In this document: positions 35,772-44,397 of the stretch, one piece after another
Layout of the letters: every line of letters begins with the position of its first letter
Position numbering within the stretch: the stretch's first letter is position 1
NCBI RefSeq assembly: GCF_000185905.1
Contig: NC_014923.1
Span: 6,161,501 to 6,225,500, forward strand
Source: Mesorhizobium ciceri biovar biserrulae WSM1271
GTDB lineage: Bacteria; Pseudomonadota; Alphaproteobacteria; Rhizobiales; Rhizobiaceae
DNA: 64,000 nucleotides
Reading direction: 5' to 3'
Position numbers and translations under genes: made by a program
Notes under the pieces: model-generated
Database searches by the model: none
The model's input: the letters and a program-made list of their open reading frames with translations, nothing else
What the model was told of the DNA's origin: nothing

Positions 35772-36866
35772 TCAGCGCGCGGCGCGGAAATGCTTGGACA
35801 GCTTCAGGCCCTGCGCCTGGTAGTTGGAGCCGAGATCGGTACCGTAGAGTGCCTGCGGCCGCTTCAGCATATGCTCGTAGACCAGCCGGCCGACGATCTG
35901 GCCGTGGTCGAGGATGAACGGCACTTCATGGCTGCGCACTTCCAGCACCGCCCGGCTGCCGGTGCCGCCGGATGCGGAATGGCCGAAGCCCGGATCGAAG
36001 AAGCCGGCATAATGAACGCGGAATTCGCCGACCAGCGGATCGAAGGGCGTCATCTCGGCGGCGTAGAGCGGCGGCACATGCACCGCCTCCTGGCTGACGA
36101 GGATGTAGAATTCATCGGGGTCGAGCACCAGTTCGCCGGCGCCGCTCTTGTGGATCGGTTCCCAGAAGTCGACGACTTCCTGGGCCGCGCGCTTGTCGAC
36201 ATCGACGAGGCCGGTGTGATGCTTGCCGCGATAGCCGACCAAGCCGCTTTGATCGCCGTTGAGGTCGATCGACAGCGCGATGCCGCCGCCGGAAATGTTC
36301 GGCGGCTCGGTGGCGACCAGCATCTGCGTGCGATGCAGGTCGTGCAACTCGGCTTCGGAGAGCAGCGCATTGCCGGTGCGGAAACGGATCTGCGACAGGC
36401 GCGACCCGGTGCGGACGACGATCGGGAAGGTGCGCGGGCTGACTTCCAGAAAGAGCGGGCCATGATAGCCGGCGGCGATCTTGTCGAACTCGTGGCCGCG
36501 ATCGGTCATGACGCGGGTGAAGATGTCGAGCCGTCCGGTCGAACTCTTCGGATTGGCCGAGGCTGAAATGTCCGCCGGCAGCGCCAGGCTTTCAAGCAGG
36601 GGCACGATGTAGACGCAGCCGGTCTCCAGCACCGCGCCCTCGGCCAGATTGATCTCGTGCAGCTGCAGCCGGTCGAGCTTTTCCGAGACCTTGTGATTGG
36701 GGCCGGGCAGGAAGGAGGCGCGCACCCGCCAGGCCTTGTCGCCGAGCCTGAGATCGAGGCTGGCCGGCTGGATCTGGTCGGTGTCGAGCGCACGCGCCGA
36801 CTTCAGCGCGCCGGACTGGAACAGCGCCGATATGTCCTGGTCGGGAAGAATGCCTGTCTGCCGCAA
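35772..36866 (-). CDS. dcd: 2'-deoxycytidine 5'-triphosphate deaminase, double-length form
   Basis: 364 aa, nearly twice the length of E. coli Dcd (~190 aa). This is the alphaproteobacterial form with two trimeric dUTPase/dCTP-deaminase folds in tandem: first ~1-170 ('IQPASLDLRLGDKAWRVRAS', 'SANPKSSTGRLDIFTRV'), second ~180-364 ('SIDLNGDQSGLVGYRGKHH', 'HYAGFFDPGFGHSASGGTGS'). The 'SSTGR' and 'GFGHSASGGTGSRAVLEVRSHE' segments are the nucleotide loops. It supplies dUTP for thymidylate synthesis. It is divergent from the riboswitch-controlled metZ gene. Confidence 0.88.
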   Translation of the reverse strand: MRQTGILPDQDISALFQSGALKSARALDTDQIQPASLDLRLGDKAWRVRASFLPGPNHKVSEKLDRLQLHEINLAEGAVLETGCVYIVPLLESLALPADISASANPKSSTGRLDIFTRVMTDRGHEFDKIAAGYHGPLFLEVSPRTFPIVVRTGSRLSQIRFRTGNALLSEAELHDLHRTQMLVATEPPNISGGGIALSIDLNGDQSGLVGYRGKHHTGLVDVDKRAAQEVVDFWEPIHKSGAGELVLDPDEFYILVSQEAVHVPPLYAAEMTPFDPLVGEFRVHYAGFFDPGFGHSASGGTGSRAVLEVRSHEVPFILDHGQIVGRLVYEHMLKRPQALYGTDLGSNYQAQGLKLSKHFRAAR

Positions 36867-36947
36867 GGCTCCACTCCTGCTTGGTACAAACCTCTTAATG
36901 AAGCCGGCAATTGACGCAAGCGCGGTGCGGGTCTAAAGGGTCGTTAT

Positions 36948-37000
36948 CCCGTGGTGATTTGGCCGGTCGGCTTGCAGCCACGTTAAACAAGTCGCTAAAG
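36948..37000 (+). promoter_or_regulatory. SAM-II riboswitch upstream of metZ
   Basis: The segment matches the SAM-II (metA) motif from memory, including the conserved GTGATTTGG, CTTGCAGCCACGTTAAAC and GCTAAAG blocks. P1 is CGTGG (36950-36954) with CCACG (36978-36982). The pseudoknot helix is GGCTTG (36969-36974) with CAAGTC (36988-36993). SAM-II RNAs control methionine genes in alphaproteobacteria, switching them off when SAM is abundant. Confidence 0.93.
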
Positions 37001-37027
37001 GACCGTCGGGCCGCAAGGCCGTATGGA

Positions 37028-37057
37028 CCGGTTGCGACTTTCGCGGCCGGTTTTTTT
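37028..37057 (+). terminator. riboswitch-controlled terminator of metZ
   Basis: CCGGTTGCGA (37028-37037), loop CTT, TCGCGGCCGG (37041-37050), with two G-U pairs, then seven T. GCGACTT (37034-37040) is perfectly complementary to AAGTCGC (36989-36995) in the riboswitch pseudoknot, so an antiterminator can form when SAM is absent. It ends 19 nt before the metZ start. Confidence 0.88.
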
Positions 37058-37075
37058 GTGTCTGGAAGAAAAGCG

Positions 37076-38263
37076 ATGAGCACCAAGAAGCGCAACTGGA
37101 AGCCTCAGACGGCACTCGTGCACAGCGGAACGCTGCGTTCCGGTTTCGGCGAAACGTCAGAAGCGATCTATCTCACCCAAGGCTATGTCTACGAAACGGC
37201 GCAAGCCGCCGAAGCCCGTTTCAAGGGCGAAGAGCCGGGTTTCATCTATTCGCGCTACGCCAATCCGACCGTCGACATGTTCGAGAAGCGCATGTGCGCG
37301 CTGGAAGGTGCGGAAGACGCGCGCGCCACCGCGTCGGGCATGGCGGGGGTAACGGCCGCCCTTCTGTGCAGCGCCAAGGCCGGCGACCATATCGTGGCGG
37401 CACGCGCGCTGTTCGGCTCCTGCCGCTGGGTGGTCGAGACGCTGGCGCCGAGATACGGCATCGAGGCGACGCTGGTCGACGGCACCGACATCGCCAACTG
37501 GGAAAAGGCGGTCAAGCCGAACACCAAGCTGTTCTTCCTGGAAAGCCCGACCAATCCGACGCTGGAAGTGGTCGATATCGCCGCTGTCGCTTCGCTTGCC
37601 AATTCGATCGGCGCCAGGCTGATCGTCGACAATGTCTTCGCCACGCCCCTGCAGCAGAAGCCCTTGCAGCTCGGCGCCCATATCGTCGTCTATTCGGCGA
37701 CCAAGCACATAGACGGCCAGGGGCGCTGCCTCGGCGGCGTCATCCTGTCGGACAAGAAGTGGATCGACGAGAACCTGCACGATTATTTCCGCCATACCGG
37801 CCCAAGCCTTTCGCCTTTCAACGCCTGGACGCTGCTGAAGGGCCTGGAAACGCTGCCGCTGCGCGTACGCCAGCAGACGGAAAGTGCCGGCCGGATCGCG
37901 GATTTTCTGGCCGAACGGCCGGAAATCGCGCGCGTCATCTATCCCGGCCGCGCCGACCATCCGCAGGCCGACATCGTCAAGAAGCAGATGTCGGGCGGCT
38001 CGACGCTGATCTGCCTGGACGTCAAGGGCGGCAAGCAGGCGGCCTTCGCCTTGCAGAACGCGCTCGACATCGTCCTGATCTCCAACAATCTCGGTGACGC
38101 CAAGAGCCTGATCACCCACCCGGCGACGACGACGCACAAGAATCTCAGCGACGAGGCGCGCGCCGAGCTCGGCATCGGGCCGGGCACGCTCAGGCTGTCG
38201 GTTGGCCTGGAGGATACCGACGATCTGCTCGAGGACATCGCGCAGGCGCTGAAGGCCAGGTAG
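37076..38263 (+). CDS. metZ: O-succinylhomoserine sulfhydrylase
   Basis: 395 aa from the ATG at 37076, preceded by GGAAG; the open frame upstream runs through the riboswitch and is not coding. Cys/Met metabolism PLP enzyme: 'SRYANPTVDMFEKRM', 'LESPTNPTLEVVDI', 'VDNVFATP', and the PLP lysine K210 in 'YSATKHIDGQGRCLGG'. MetZ makes homocysteine from O-succinylhomoserine and sulfide in methionine synthesis. Regulation by SAM through the SAM-II riboswitch and terminator is explicit in the sequence. It is convergent with the GT21 gene with seven bases between stops. Confidence 0.92.
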   Translation: MSTKKRNWKPQTALVHSGTLRSGFGETSEAIYLTQGYVYETAQAAEARFKGEEPGFIYSRYANPTVDMFEKRMCALEGAEDARATASGMAGVTAALLCSAKAGDHIVAARALFGSCRWVVETLAPRYGIEATLVDGTDIANWEKAVKPNTKLFFLESPTNPTLEVVDIAAVASLANSIGARLIVDNVFATPLQQKPLQLGAHIVVYSATKHIDGQGRCLGGVILSDKKWIDENLHDYFRHTGPSLSPFNAWTLLKGLETLPLRVRQQTESAGRIADFLAERPEIARVIYPGRADHPQADIVKKQMSGGSTLICLDVKGGKQAAFALQNALDIVLISNNLGDAKSLITHPATTTHKNLSDEARAELGIGPGTLRLSVGLEDTDDLLEDIAQALKAR

Positions 38264-38270
38264 GAGGCCT

Positions 38271-39422
38271 TCAGGCGCCGGACGGCGTCTCTTCCAGCTC
38301 GGCCGTCTTGGTGCCGATGGTCATTGCATTGCCGCGCCAGTCGATGGCGCCGCCGAGCCAGCCGCGCGCCCACATCGCCGGCAGGATCAGGTCGCGCGCC
38401 ATGATCGCGGCGACCATGCGTGGCGACAGGTACCAGCCCTTGGACCAGGCCAGGGCGCACTCCGGAAGGTAGAAGGCCGCCAGCACGGCAAGGGCGGTTG
38501 CCCAGAGGCTGAAGCCGGCGCTTGCCGCTGCAATCAGCGCAAGCACCAGCGGCACCACGGCGCCGGTCAGGATTTCGGGTGCGAAGAACAGCGGGAAAGT
38601 GACGCGGCGCAGGCGCGCCCAACGGGCCTGACGCGACCAGATCTCGTCAAACGAGCGCCGGCCAAGCGGCTGCTCGAAGGGGGCGGCGACGAGATTGACG
38701 CGCAGGCCGAGACTGTTCACCAGCTTGGTCGCAGCGGCATCCTCCGCGATCTCGGCGGCCAGCACGCGGATGCCGCCATTGGCGTCGAGCATCGGCTTGT
38801 TCCAGAGCATGCTCTTGCCCTGGGCAAAGCCGAGGCCGAGAGCCTCACCGGCATATTGCCAGCGCGCCTGCAGCGTGTTGAGGAAAGCGCATTCGACCTC
38901 GGCCCAGAAGCCGGCCGGCCGCGAGCCGATCGGCGTCGAGCAGACAAGGCCGGTGCCGGGCCGCCAGGCAGCCATCAGGTGCTGGATGTAGTCCCTCGGC
39001 ATCAGCACGTTGGAATCGGCCAGGACGACCCAGTCGTGCTGCGCCGCTTCCCAGCCCTTGACGCAATTGTTGAGTTTCGGATTGGCGCTGATGCGGTCGT
39101 CGCCGACAAGCAGCCGGGCCGGCACTTTCGGAAACCGGACGATCGTCCTGTTTATCAATTTGACCACCGGATCGTCGGCATGGGCGACGCAGAAAATCAG
39201 CTCGTAGCGCGGCCAGTCGAGCGAGAAGGCGCGCTCCAGCGTCTCCTGCGTGAACGGCTCGACGCCGCGCGACGGCACGACGATCGACACCGGCCGCGGC
39301 TTGCCGGCCGGCAGCGCAATGGTGCGACGCCGTCTCAGACGCGACGCGGCGAGCACGATGCTGGCGAGATTCGAGAGGATGAGGACGGTTGAAAGCGTGG
39401 CGGCTATGAGAGTGAGTTGCAT
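38271..39422 (-). CDS. GT21-type ceramide glucosyltransferase-like protein
   Basis: 383 aa. One N-terminal transmembrane helix (~5-27), a GT-A domain ~45-265, then three or four C-terminal helices (~285-360). 'PVSIVVPSRGVEPFTQETL' opens the nucleotide-sugar site; aspartates occur in 'CVAHADDPVV' and 'WVVLADSNVLM', and the terminal motif 'RQARWARLRR' is the (Q/R)xxRW of processive/GT21 transferases. Family members in Agrobacterium and Mesorhizobium glycosylate ceramide or diacylglycerol to make membrane glycolipids. It has no partner genes nearby. Acceptor identity remains open. Confidence 0.82.
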   Translation of the reverse strand: MQLTLIAATLSTVLILSNLASIVLAASRLRRRRTIALPAGKPRPVSIVVPSRGVEPFTQETLERAFSLDWPRYELIFCVAHADDPVVKLINRTIVRFPKVPARLLVGDDRISANPKLNNCVKGWEAAQHDWVVLADSNVLMPRDYIQHLMAAWRPGTGLVCSTPIGSRPAGFWAEVECAFLNTLQARWQYAGEALGLGFAQGKSMLWNKPMLDANGGIRVLAAEIAEDAAATKLVNSLGLRVNLVAAPFEQPLGRRSFDEIWSRQARWARLRRVTFPLFFAPEILTGAVVPLVLALIAAASAGFSLWATALAVLAAFYLPECALAWSKGWYLSPRMVAAIMARDLILPAMWARGWLGGAIDWRGNAMTIGTKTAELEETPSGA

Positions 39423-39530
39423 CGAGATCCGGTCACTCCAGGAAAACCGGTCCGCAAGATGGCCGGTTTCAACAGTTCAGCAGAGCGCCCGAGTCGCGCG
39501 TCACCAGTCCGCGCACACCATCATTGTCAT

Positions 39531-39548
39531 ATGTCACTTAAATGACAT
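39531..39548. promoter_or_regulatory. inverted repeat in the GT21/apaG divergent region
   Basis: ATGTCA-CTTAAA-TGACAT, a perfect 6-bp dyad, lies 109 nt before the GT21 start and 108 nt before apaG. It could be an operator for either gene. The rest of 39423-39655 shows no gene. Confidence 0.35.
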
Positions 39549-39655
39549 TCTTTGTCGGCACCTGCCCGCGAGGCCGGCCAGAGGAGGCTTCGATCGGTTG
39601 ACCTAACCGCACGGAGCGCCGAAAGTTCCGCTGGAACCGTTTTTTGGAGCCGCTT

Positions 39656-40048
39656 ATGTATAGCGCCGTCACGCGCAACATCGAAGTGCAGGTCAGGCCG
39701 TTCTATCTGGAGGACCGTTCGGATCCCTCTGAGAACCGCTATGTCTGGGGCTATCAGATAACGATCGACAATCAGTCGGACGATTTCGTGCAGCTTCTGT
39801 CGCGCTATTGGCACATCACCGACGGCACCGGCCGGGTCGAGGAAGTGCGCGGCCCCGGCGTGGTCGGCGACCAGCCCGAACTCAATCCCGGCGACAGCTA
39901 CCAGTACACATCCGGTTGCCCGCTCTCGACACCGTCCGGCATCATGGTCGGGCATTACACGATGCGCAACAAGCGGGGCGAGACGTTCGACATCGCCATT
40001 CCGGCGTTTTCGCTGGACTTGCCGGGGACGCGGCGGACGGTGAATTGA
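39656..40048 (+). CDS. apaG: ApaG protein
   Basis: 130 aa from the ATG at 39656 with GGAG seven bases before; an in-frame TTG four codons upstream is unlikely. The single ApaG (DUF525) immunoglobulin-like domain spans the whole protein: 'VRPFYLEDRSDPSENRYVWG', 'IDNQSDDFVQLLSRYWHITD', 'VRGPGVVGDQPELNPGDSYQ', 'PSGIMVGHYTM'. The family has been linked to cobalt/magnesium efflux and diadenosine tetraphosphate metabolism, but the biochemical role is not settled. Cytoplasmic. It is convergent with hslO. Confidence 0.93.
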   Translation: MYSAVTRNIEVQVRPFYLEDRSDPSENRYVWGYQITIDNQSDDFVQLLSRYWHITDGTGRVEEVRGPGVVGDQPELNPGDSYQYTSGCPLSTPSGIMVGHYTMRNKRGETFDIAIPAFSLDLPGTRRTVN

Positions 40049-40095
40049 TTTCGCCTCACCGGCCGCGGAGCGACCGGTGAGGCGTGGTTTCTACT

Positions 40096-41103
40096 CTACT
40101 GGGCCGCGAATTCCGCCGGGTCGAAATCATATTGCTTCGAACAGAATTCGCAGGCGACGTGGATGCCGCCGTCTTCGGTGCTGTCCTTGATCTCCTGGGC
40201 GGAAAAACCCTCGAGGATGCCGCGGATCTTGTCCCTGGAGCACGAGCACTGGTCGGCGACCGGAACGCCGCCGAAGACGCGCACGCCATGCTCGTGGAAC
40301 AGCCTGTAGAGCAGCCGCTCGGCGCCGATCGTCGGGTCGATCAGTTCGGTCGGCTCGATGGTGCCGAGCAGAGCCAGCAACTCCTGCCAGGAATTGTCGA
40401 CCGGATCGTGGATCTCCTCACGCGGATCGCCATCGCCGCCCGGCAGGTCCGGGACGCGCATGCGCTCGGGCGACTGCGGCAGGAACTGCGCCAGGATACC
40501 GCCGGCGCGCCATTGCTCGCGGGCGCCGCCGGGACCGGGCGTCAAAAGCTTGGCCACCGACAGCCTGATATCCGTCGGGATCTGCTCCGACTGACGGAAA
40601 TAGGTGCGTGCCGCGTCTTCCAGGGTCTCGCCATCGAGCTGGACGATACCCTGATAGCGCTGCGTATGGGCGCCCTGGTCGATGGTCAGCGCCAGCACGC
40701 CACTGCCGAGTAGCGTCTGCTGGGAGGTTTCGCCCGCCGCGACCAGCGCTTCCAGCCGGTCGGCATCGAAACGCGCATAGGCGCGCAGCGCCGAGGGCGT
40801 GGAAAAATCCGCAACCAGCATGTCGACGGGTCCGTCGGTGCGGGTCTGCAGGATGAACTTGCCCTCGAACTTCAGCGAAGTGCCGAGCAGCACGGTCAGC
40901 ACACAGGCCTCCGCCAGCAGGCGGGCGACCGGCTCGGGATAATCGTGGCGGCTGAGGATGGCGTCCAGCATCGGCCCGAGTTGGACCGTGCGGCCGCGCA
41001 CGTCGAGAGGGCCGACCTCGAACGGCACGACGTGATCGTCGCCGGCATAGCCGAATTCGCCGAGTTTGGGGTGATGTTCAGTCACTTGATAGGTTTCCAA
41101 CAT
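40096..41103 (-). CDS. hslO: Hsp33-family redox chaperone
   Basis: 335 aa from the ATG at 41103 (GGAG seven bases upstream), longer than E. coli Hsp33 by ~40 residues. The N-terminal substrate-binding domain contains 'LAEACVLTVLLGTSLKFEGK' and 'ALTIDQGAHTQRYQGIVQLD'. The C-terminal redox switch has the zinc-binding cysteines as 'DQCSCSRDK' and 'CEFCSKQYDF'. Oxidation releases zinc and activates the holdase during oxidative heat stress. It follows argF by 134 nt on the same strand, an arrangement common in Rhizobiales, and may be in the argD-argF operon. Confidence 0.93.
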   Translation of the reverse strand: MLETYQVTEHHPKLGEFGYAGDDHVVPFEVGPLDVRGRTVQLGPMLDAILSRHDYPEPVARLLAEACVLTVLLGTSLKFEGKFILQTRTDGPVDMLVADFSTPSALRAYARFDADRLEALVAAGETSQQTLLGSGVLALTIDQGAHTQRYQGIVQLDGETLEDAARTYFRQSEQIPTDIRLSVAKLLTPGPGGAREQWRAGGILAQFLPQSPERMRVPDLPGGDGDPREEIHDPVDNSWQELLALLGTIEPTELIDPTIGAERLLYRLFHEHGVRVFGGVPVADQCSCSRDKIRGILEGFSAQEIKDSTEDGGIHVACEFCSKQYDFDPAEFAAQ

Positions 41104-41237
41104 GACAAAGCTCCAGGGCGCGGCCATGCCGCCCTCCGGGGCGCATGCGTCGAAACGCGCTTGATTTGCGTGATGCGGCGCAAATAGGCATCACACGCCC
41201 GCAGATCAAGCTCCCAGGGATCAAGCGCCCAGACACT

Positions 41238-42149
<912 letters not shown>

Positions 42150-42166
42150 CAGCAATGATTCCGGGA

Positions 42167-43366
42167 TTACTTCGCCGCGGCGGAAGCGATCGCCTCCGCC
42201 AGGCCCTTGGCGCCGGCGCGGATGCGGTTGAGCGCGTCATGGATCTCGGCGTCGGTGACGGTGAGCGGCGGCAACAGGCGAATGACGTTGTCGCCGGCCG
42301 GAACCGCCAGCAGATGCTGGTCGCGCAAGGCCATGTTCACCTTGGTGTTGGGCATGGCGCATTTGAGGCCGAGCATCAGCCCGGCACCCCTGATGTCCTC
42401 GATGATTTCGGGAAACTCGTCGGCGACCGACGCCAGACCCTGCTTCATCAGCAGCGCCTTGCGCTGGACATCTTCGAGGAAGCCGTCTTCCAGCACGACA
42501 TCGAGCACGGCGTTGCCGACCGCCATGGCAAGCGGGTTGCCGCCGAACGTGGTGCCATGCACGCCGGCGGTCATGCCGACCGCCGCTTCATCCGTGGCAA
42601 GGCAGGCGCCCATCGGGAAGCCGCCGCCGATACCCTTGGCAATCGCCATGATGTCGGGCGTTACACCCGACCATTCATGTGCGAACAGCTTGCCGGTGCG
42701 GCCGATGCCGCACTGGACCTCGTCGTAGATCAACAGCAGGCCGTGCTGCTCGCACAATTGCCTGAGCCGCTTCAGCGACTGCGTCGGCACCGGGCGGATA
42801 CCGCCCTCGCCCTGCACCGGCTCGATCAGGATCGCGGCCGTCTCCGGCGTGATCGCCTTTTCGGCGGCGTCAATGTCGTCGAAGCCGACCTGGTCGAAAC
42901 CTTCGACCTTGGGGCCGAAGCCCTCGAGATACTTGTACTGGCCGCCAGCCGCGATGGTCGCCAGCGTGCGGCCATGGAAGGCGCCTTCGAAGGTGATGAT
43001 GCGAAAGCGCTCGGGATGGCCTTTGACGAAATGGTAGCGCCGCGCCGTCTTGATCGCGCATTCCAGCGCCTCGGCGCCGGAATTGGTGAAGAACACCTTG
43101 TCGGCGAAGGTGGCGTCGGCCAGCCGTTCGCCAAGCCGGCTCTGCCCGGGGATCTCGTAGAGGTTGGAGACATGCCACAGCTTGGCTGCCTGCTCGGTGA
43201 GTGCGGCGACCAGGTGCGGATGGCTGTGGCCCAGCGAATTGACGGCGATGCCGCCGGCGAAATCGAGATATCGCTCGCCCTTGTCGGTAATCAGCCATGT
43301 GCCTTCCCCGTGGTCGAAGGCCAGGGGTGCGCGAGCAAAGGTCTCGTAAAGCGCCGAACCGCTCAT
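42167..43366 (-). CDS. argD: acetylornithine transaminase
   Basis: 399 aa from the ATG at 43366 (GGAGACG nine bases before); the frame stays open 69 codons further upstream, through a terminator hairpin. Class III aminotransferase: 'YLDFAGGIAVNSLGHSHPHL', 'FTNSGAEALECAIKTARRYH', 'AFHGRTLATIAA', 'LLIYDEVQCGIGRTGKLFA', and the PLP lysine in 'MAIAKGIGGGFPMGA'. It converts N-acetylglutamate semialdehyde to N-acetylornithine and may also act in lysine synthesis. First gene of argD-argF(-hslO). Confidence 0.94.
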   Translation of the reverse strand: MSGSALYETFARAPLAFDHGEGTWLITDKGERYLDFAGGIAVNSLGHSHPHLVAALTEQAAKLWHVSNLYEIPGQSRLGERLADATFADKVFFTNSGAEALECAIKTARRYHFVKGHPERFRIITFEGAFHGRTLATIAAGGQYKYLEGFGPKVEGFDQVGFDDIDAAEKAITPETAAILIEPVQGEGGIRPVPTQSLKRLRQLCEQHGLLLIYDEVQCGIGRTGKLFAHEWSGVTPDIMAIAKGIGGGFPMGACLATDEAAVGMTAGVHGTTFGGNPLAMAVGNAVLDVVLEDGFLEDVQRKALLMKQGLASVADEFPEIIEDIRGAGLMLGLKCAMPNTKVNMALRDQHLLAVPAGDNVIRLLPPLTVTDAEIHDALNRIRAGAKGLAEAIASAAAK

Positions 43367-43393
43367 TATATGCGTCTCCGGTACCGGAAAATC

Positions 43394-43416
43394 AAAAAAG
43401 CCGCCAAAGCGGCGGC
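43394..43416 (-). terminator. intrinsic-terminator hairpin in the argD leader
   Basis: On the minus strand GCCGCC (43416-43411), loop of 5, GGCGGC (43405-43400), then six T (43399-43394), ending 28 nt before the argD start. No minus-strand gene lies upstream that would need a terminator, since gcrA is divergent. It therefore sits between the argD promoter and argD and may be an attenuator. Confidence 0.6.
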
Positions 43417-43543
43417 CTGTGCGGCTTATCCTGTTTTTCGGCCATGAAGTCAACGAAAACGTCGCGTAGTGGCGCGCGGCAAGCCCCCCGACGGGACGCC
43501 GGCTCATAAGCGACCGGGCAAGTTGGGGAAAACCGAAAAAACC

Positions 43544-43692
43544 GATTCGTGTTGCACTTGGGACTCTTGTCACCGAGTCAGCGCATAGAGTAGTTGTAGT
43601 CGAGAAATAACTAGATTTCGTGCGGCGGACCTAATCACCAGATATATGTGGTGTCTGCCCTGGCAAATGTTGCCGGGTCGGGAGAAGGATTC
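43544..43692. promoter_or_regulatory. gcrA promoter region with four GANTC sites
   Basis: GATTC at 43544, GACTC at 43562, GAGTC at 43575 and GATTC at 43688, three of them within 36 bp. GANTC is the target of the cell-cycle methylase CcrM, and GcrA activates promoters depending on GANTC methylation. The region (43367-43724 overall) separates divergent argD and gcrA and holds no gene. Confidence 0.6.
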
Positions 43693-43724
43693 CGATTGCC
43701 GCACGCTTAGAGGAGCGCGGTCTC

Positions 43725-44243
43725 ATGAACTGGACTGACGAGCGGGTAGAACTCTTGAGAAAACTGTGGTCGGAGGGTCTGAGCGCAAGCCAGATTGCTG
43801 CGCAGCTTGGAGGGGTCAGCCGCAATGCGGTCATCGGGAAGGTGCATCGGCTGAAACTGTCGGGCCGCGGTCGCTCGACCGCCACGCCGGCACGCCAGAA
43901 GAAGGCAGCGCAAGGATCGACCGTCCAGAAATCGGTATCACGCGCCGCAACCACGGCACGCCATGTCACGACATCGGTCGGCGCGACCGCCTTGCAGACG
44001 CAGTTCGACGCCGAACCCGTGGCACGCCATTACATCCGGCCGGTCGAAAATGTCGTGCTGCCGATCTCGCGGCATCTGCAGCTGGTCGAGCTGACCGAGC
44101 GGACCTGCAAATGGCCGAACGGCGATCCGCTTTCAGAGGACTTCCATTTCTGCGGCAACGATGCCGCCGAAACCGGTCCCTACTGCAAGTATCACGCCCG
44201 CGTGGCATTCCAGCCGGCATCGGAGCGGCGGCGGAGCAGGTAG
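43725..44243 (+). CDS. gcrA: GcrA cell-cycle regulator
   Basis: 172 aa. N-terminal helix-turn-helix-like domain ~1-45 ('NWTDERVELLRKLWSEGLSA', 'GVSRNAVIGKVHRLKLSGRG'), diagnostic of GcrA; a variable Ala/Thr-rich linker ~48-105; and a C-terminal domain ~115-165 with 'TCKWPNGDPLSEDFHFCGND' and 'YCKYHARVAFQP', which binds sigma-70 region 2. GcrA is a transcription coactivator working with CcrM-methylated GANTC promoters to time replication and division. AGGAG lies upstream of the start. GANTC sites in its own promoter suggest autoregulation or methylation timing. Confidence 0.95.
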   Translation: MNWTDERVELLRKLWSEGLSASQIAAQLGGVSRNAVIGKVHRLKLSGRGRSTATPARQKKAAQGSTVQKSVSRAATTARHVTTSVGATALQTQFDAEPVARHYIRPVENVVLPISRHLQLVELTERTCKWPNGDPLSEDFHFCGNDAAETGPYCKYHARVAFQPASERRRSR

Positions 44244-44245
44244 AT

Positions 44246-44293
44246 AGGGGAGTAGGGGAATAGGGGAATAGGGGAGTAAGGCAGTAGGGCAGT
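44246..44293. repeat. degenerate period-8 array (AGGGGAGT-like)
   Basis: Six units of eight bases: AGGGGAGT, AGGGGAAT, AGGGGAAT, AGGGGAGT, AAGGCAGT and AGGGCAGT. The last is the exact reverse complement of the ACTGCCCT phase of the array at 44327. It starts two bases after the gcrA stop codon. Confidence 0.9.
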
Positions 44294-44326
44294 ATGTGCG
44301 CGGAAAGTCGCGCTCACGAAATGCCA

Positions 44327-44397
44327 CCCTACTGCCCTACTGCCCTACTGCCCTACTGCCCTACTGCCCTACTGCCCTACTGCCCTACTGCCCTACT
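44327..44397. repeat. perfect tandem array of CCCTACTG
   Basis: Eight perfect 8-bp copies plus seven bases, ending exactly at the corA stop codon (44398-44400). It can pair with the degenerate array at 44246-44293 across a 33-bp spacer, giving a long hairpin between convergent gcrA and corA. Not a CRISPR: there are no spacers between units. Confidence 0.95.

Noticed and set aside
44327..44397. Tandem array considered as a CRISPR or coding repeat
   Set aside because: 8-bp units with no spacers; neither a CRISPR nor part of a plausible gene.
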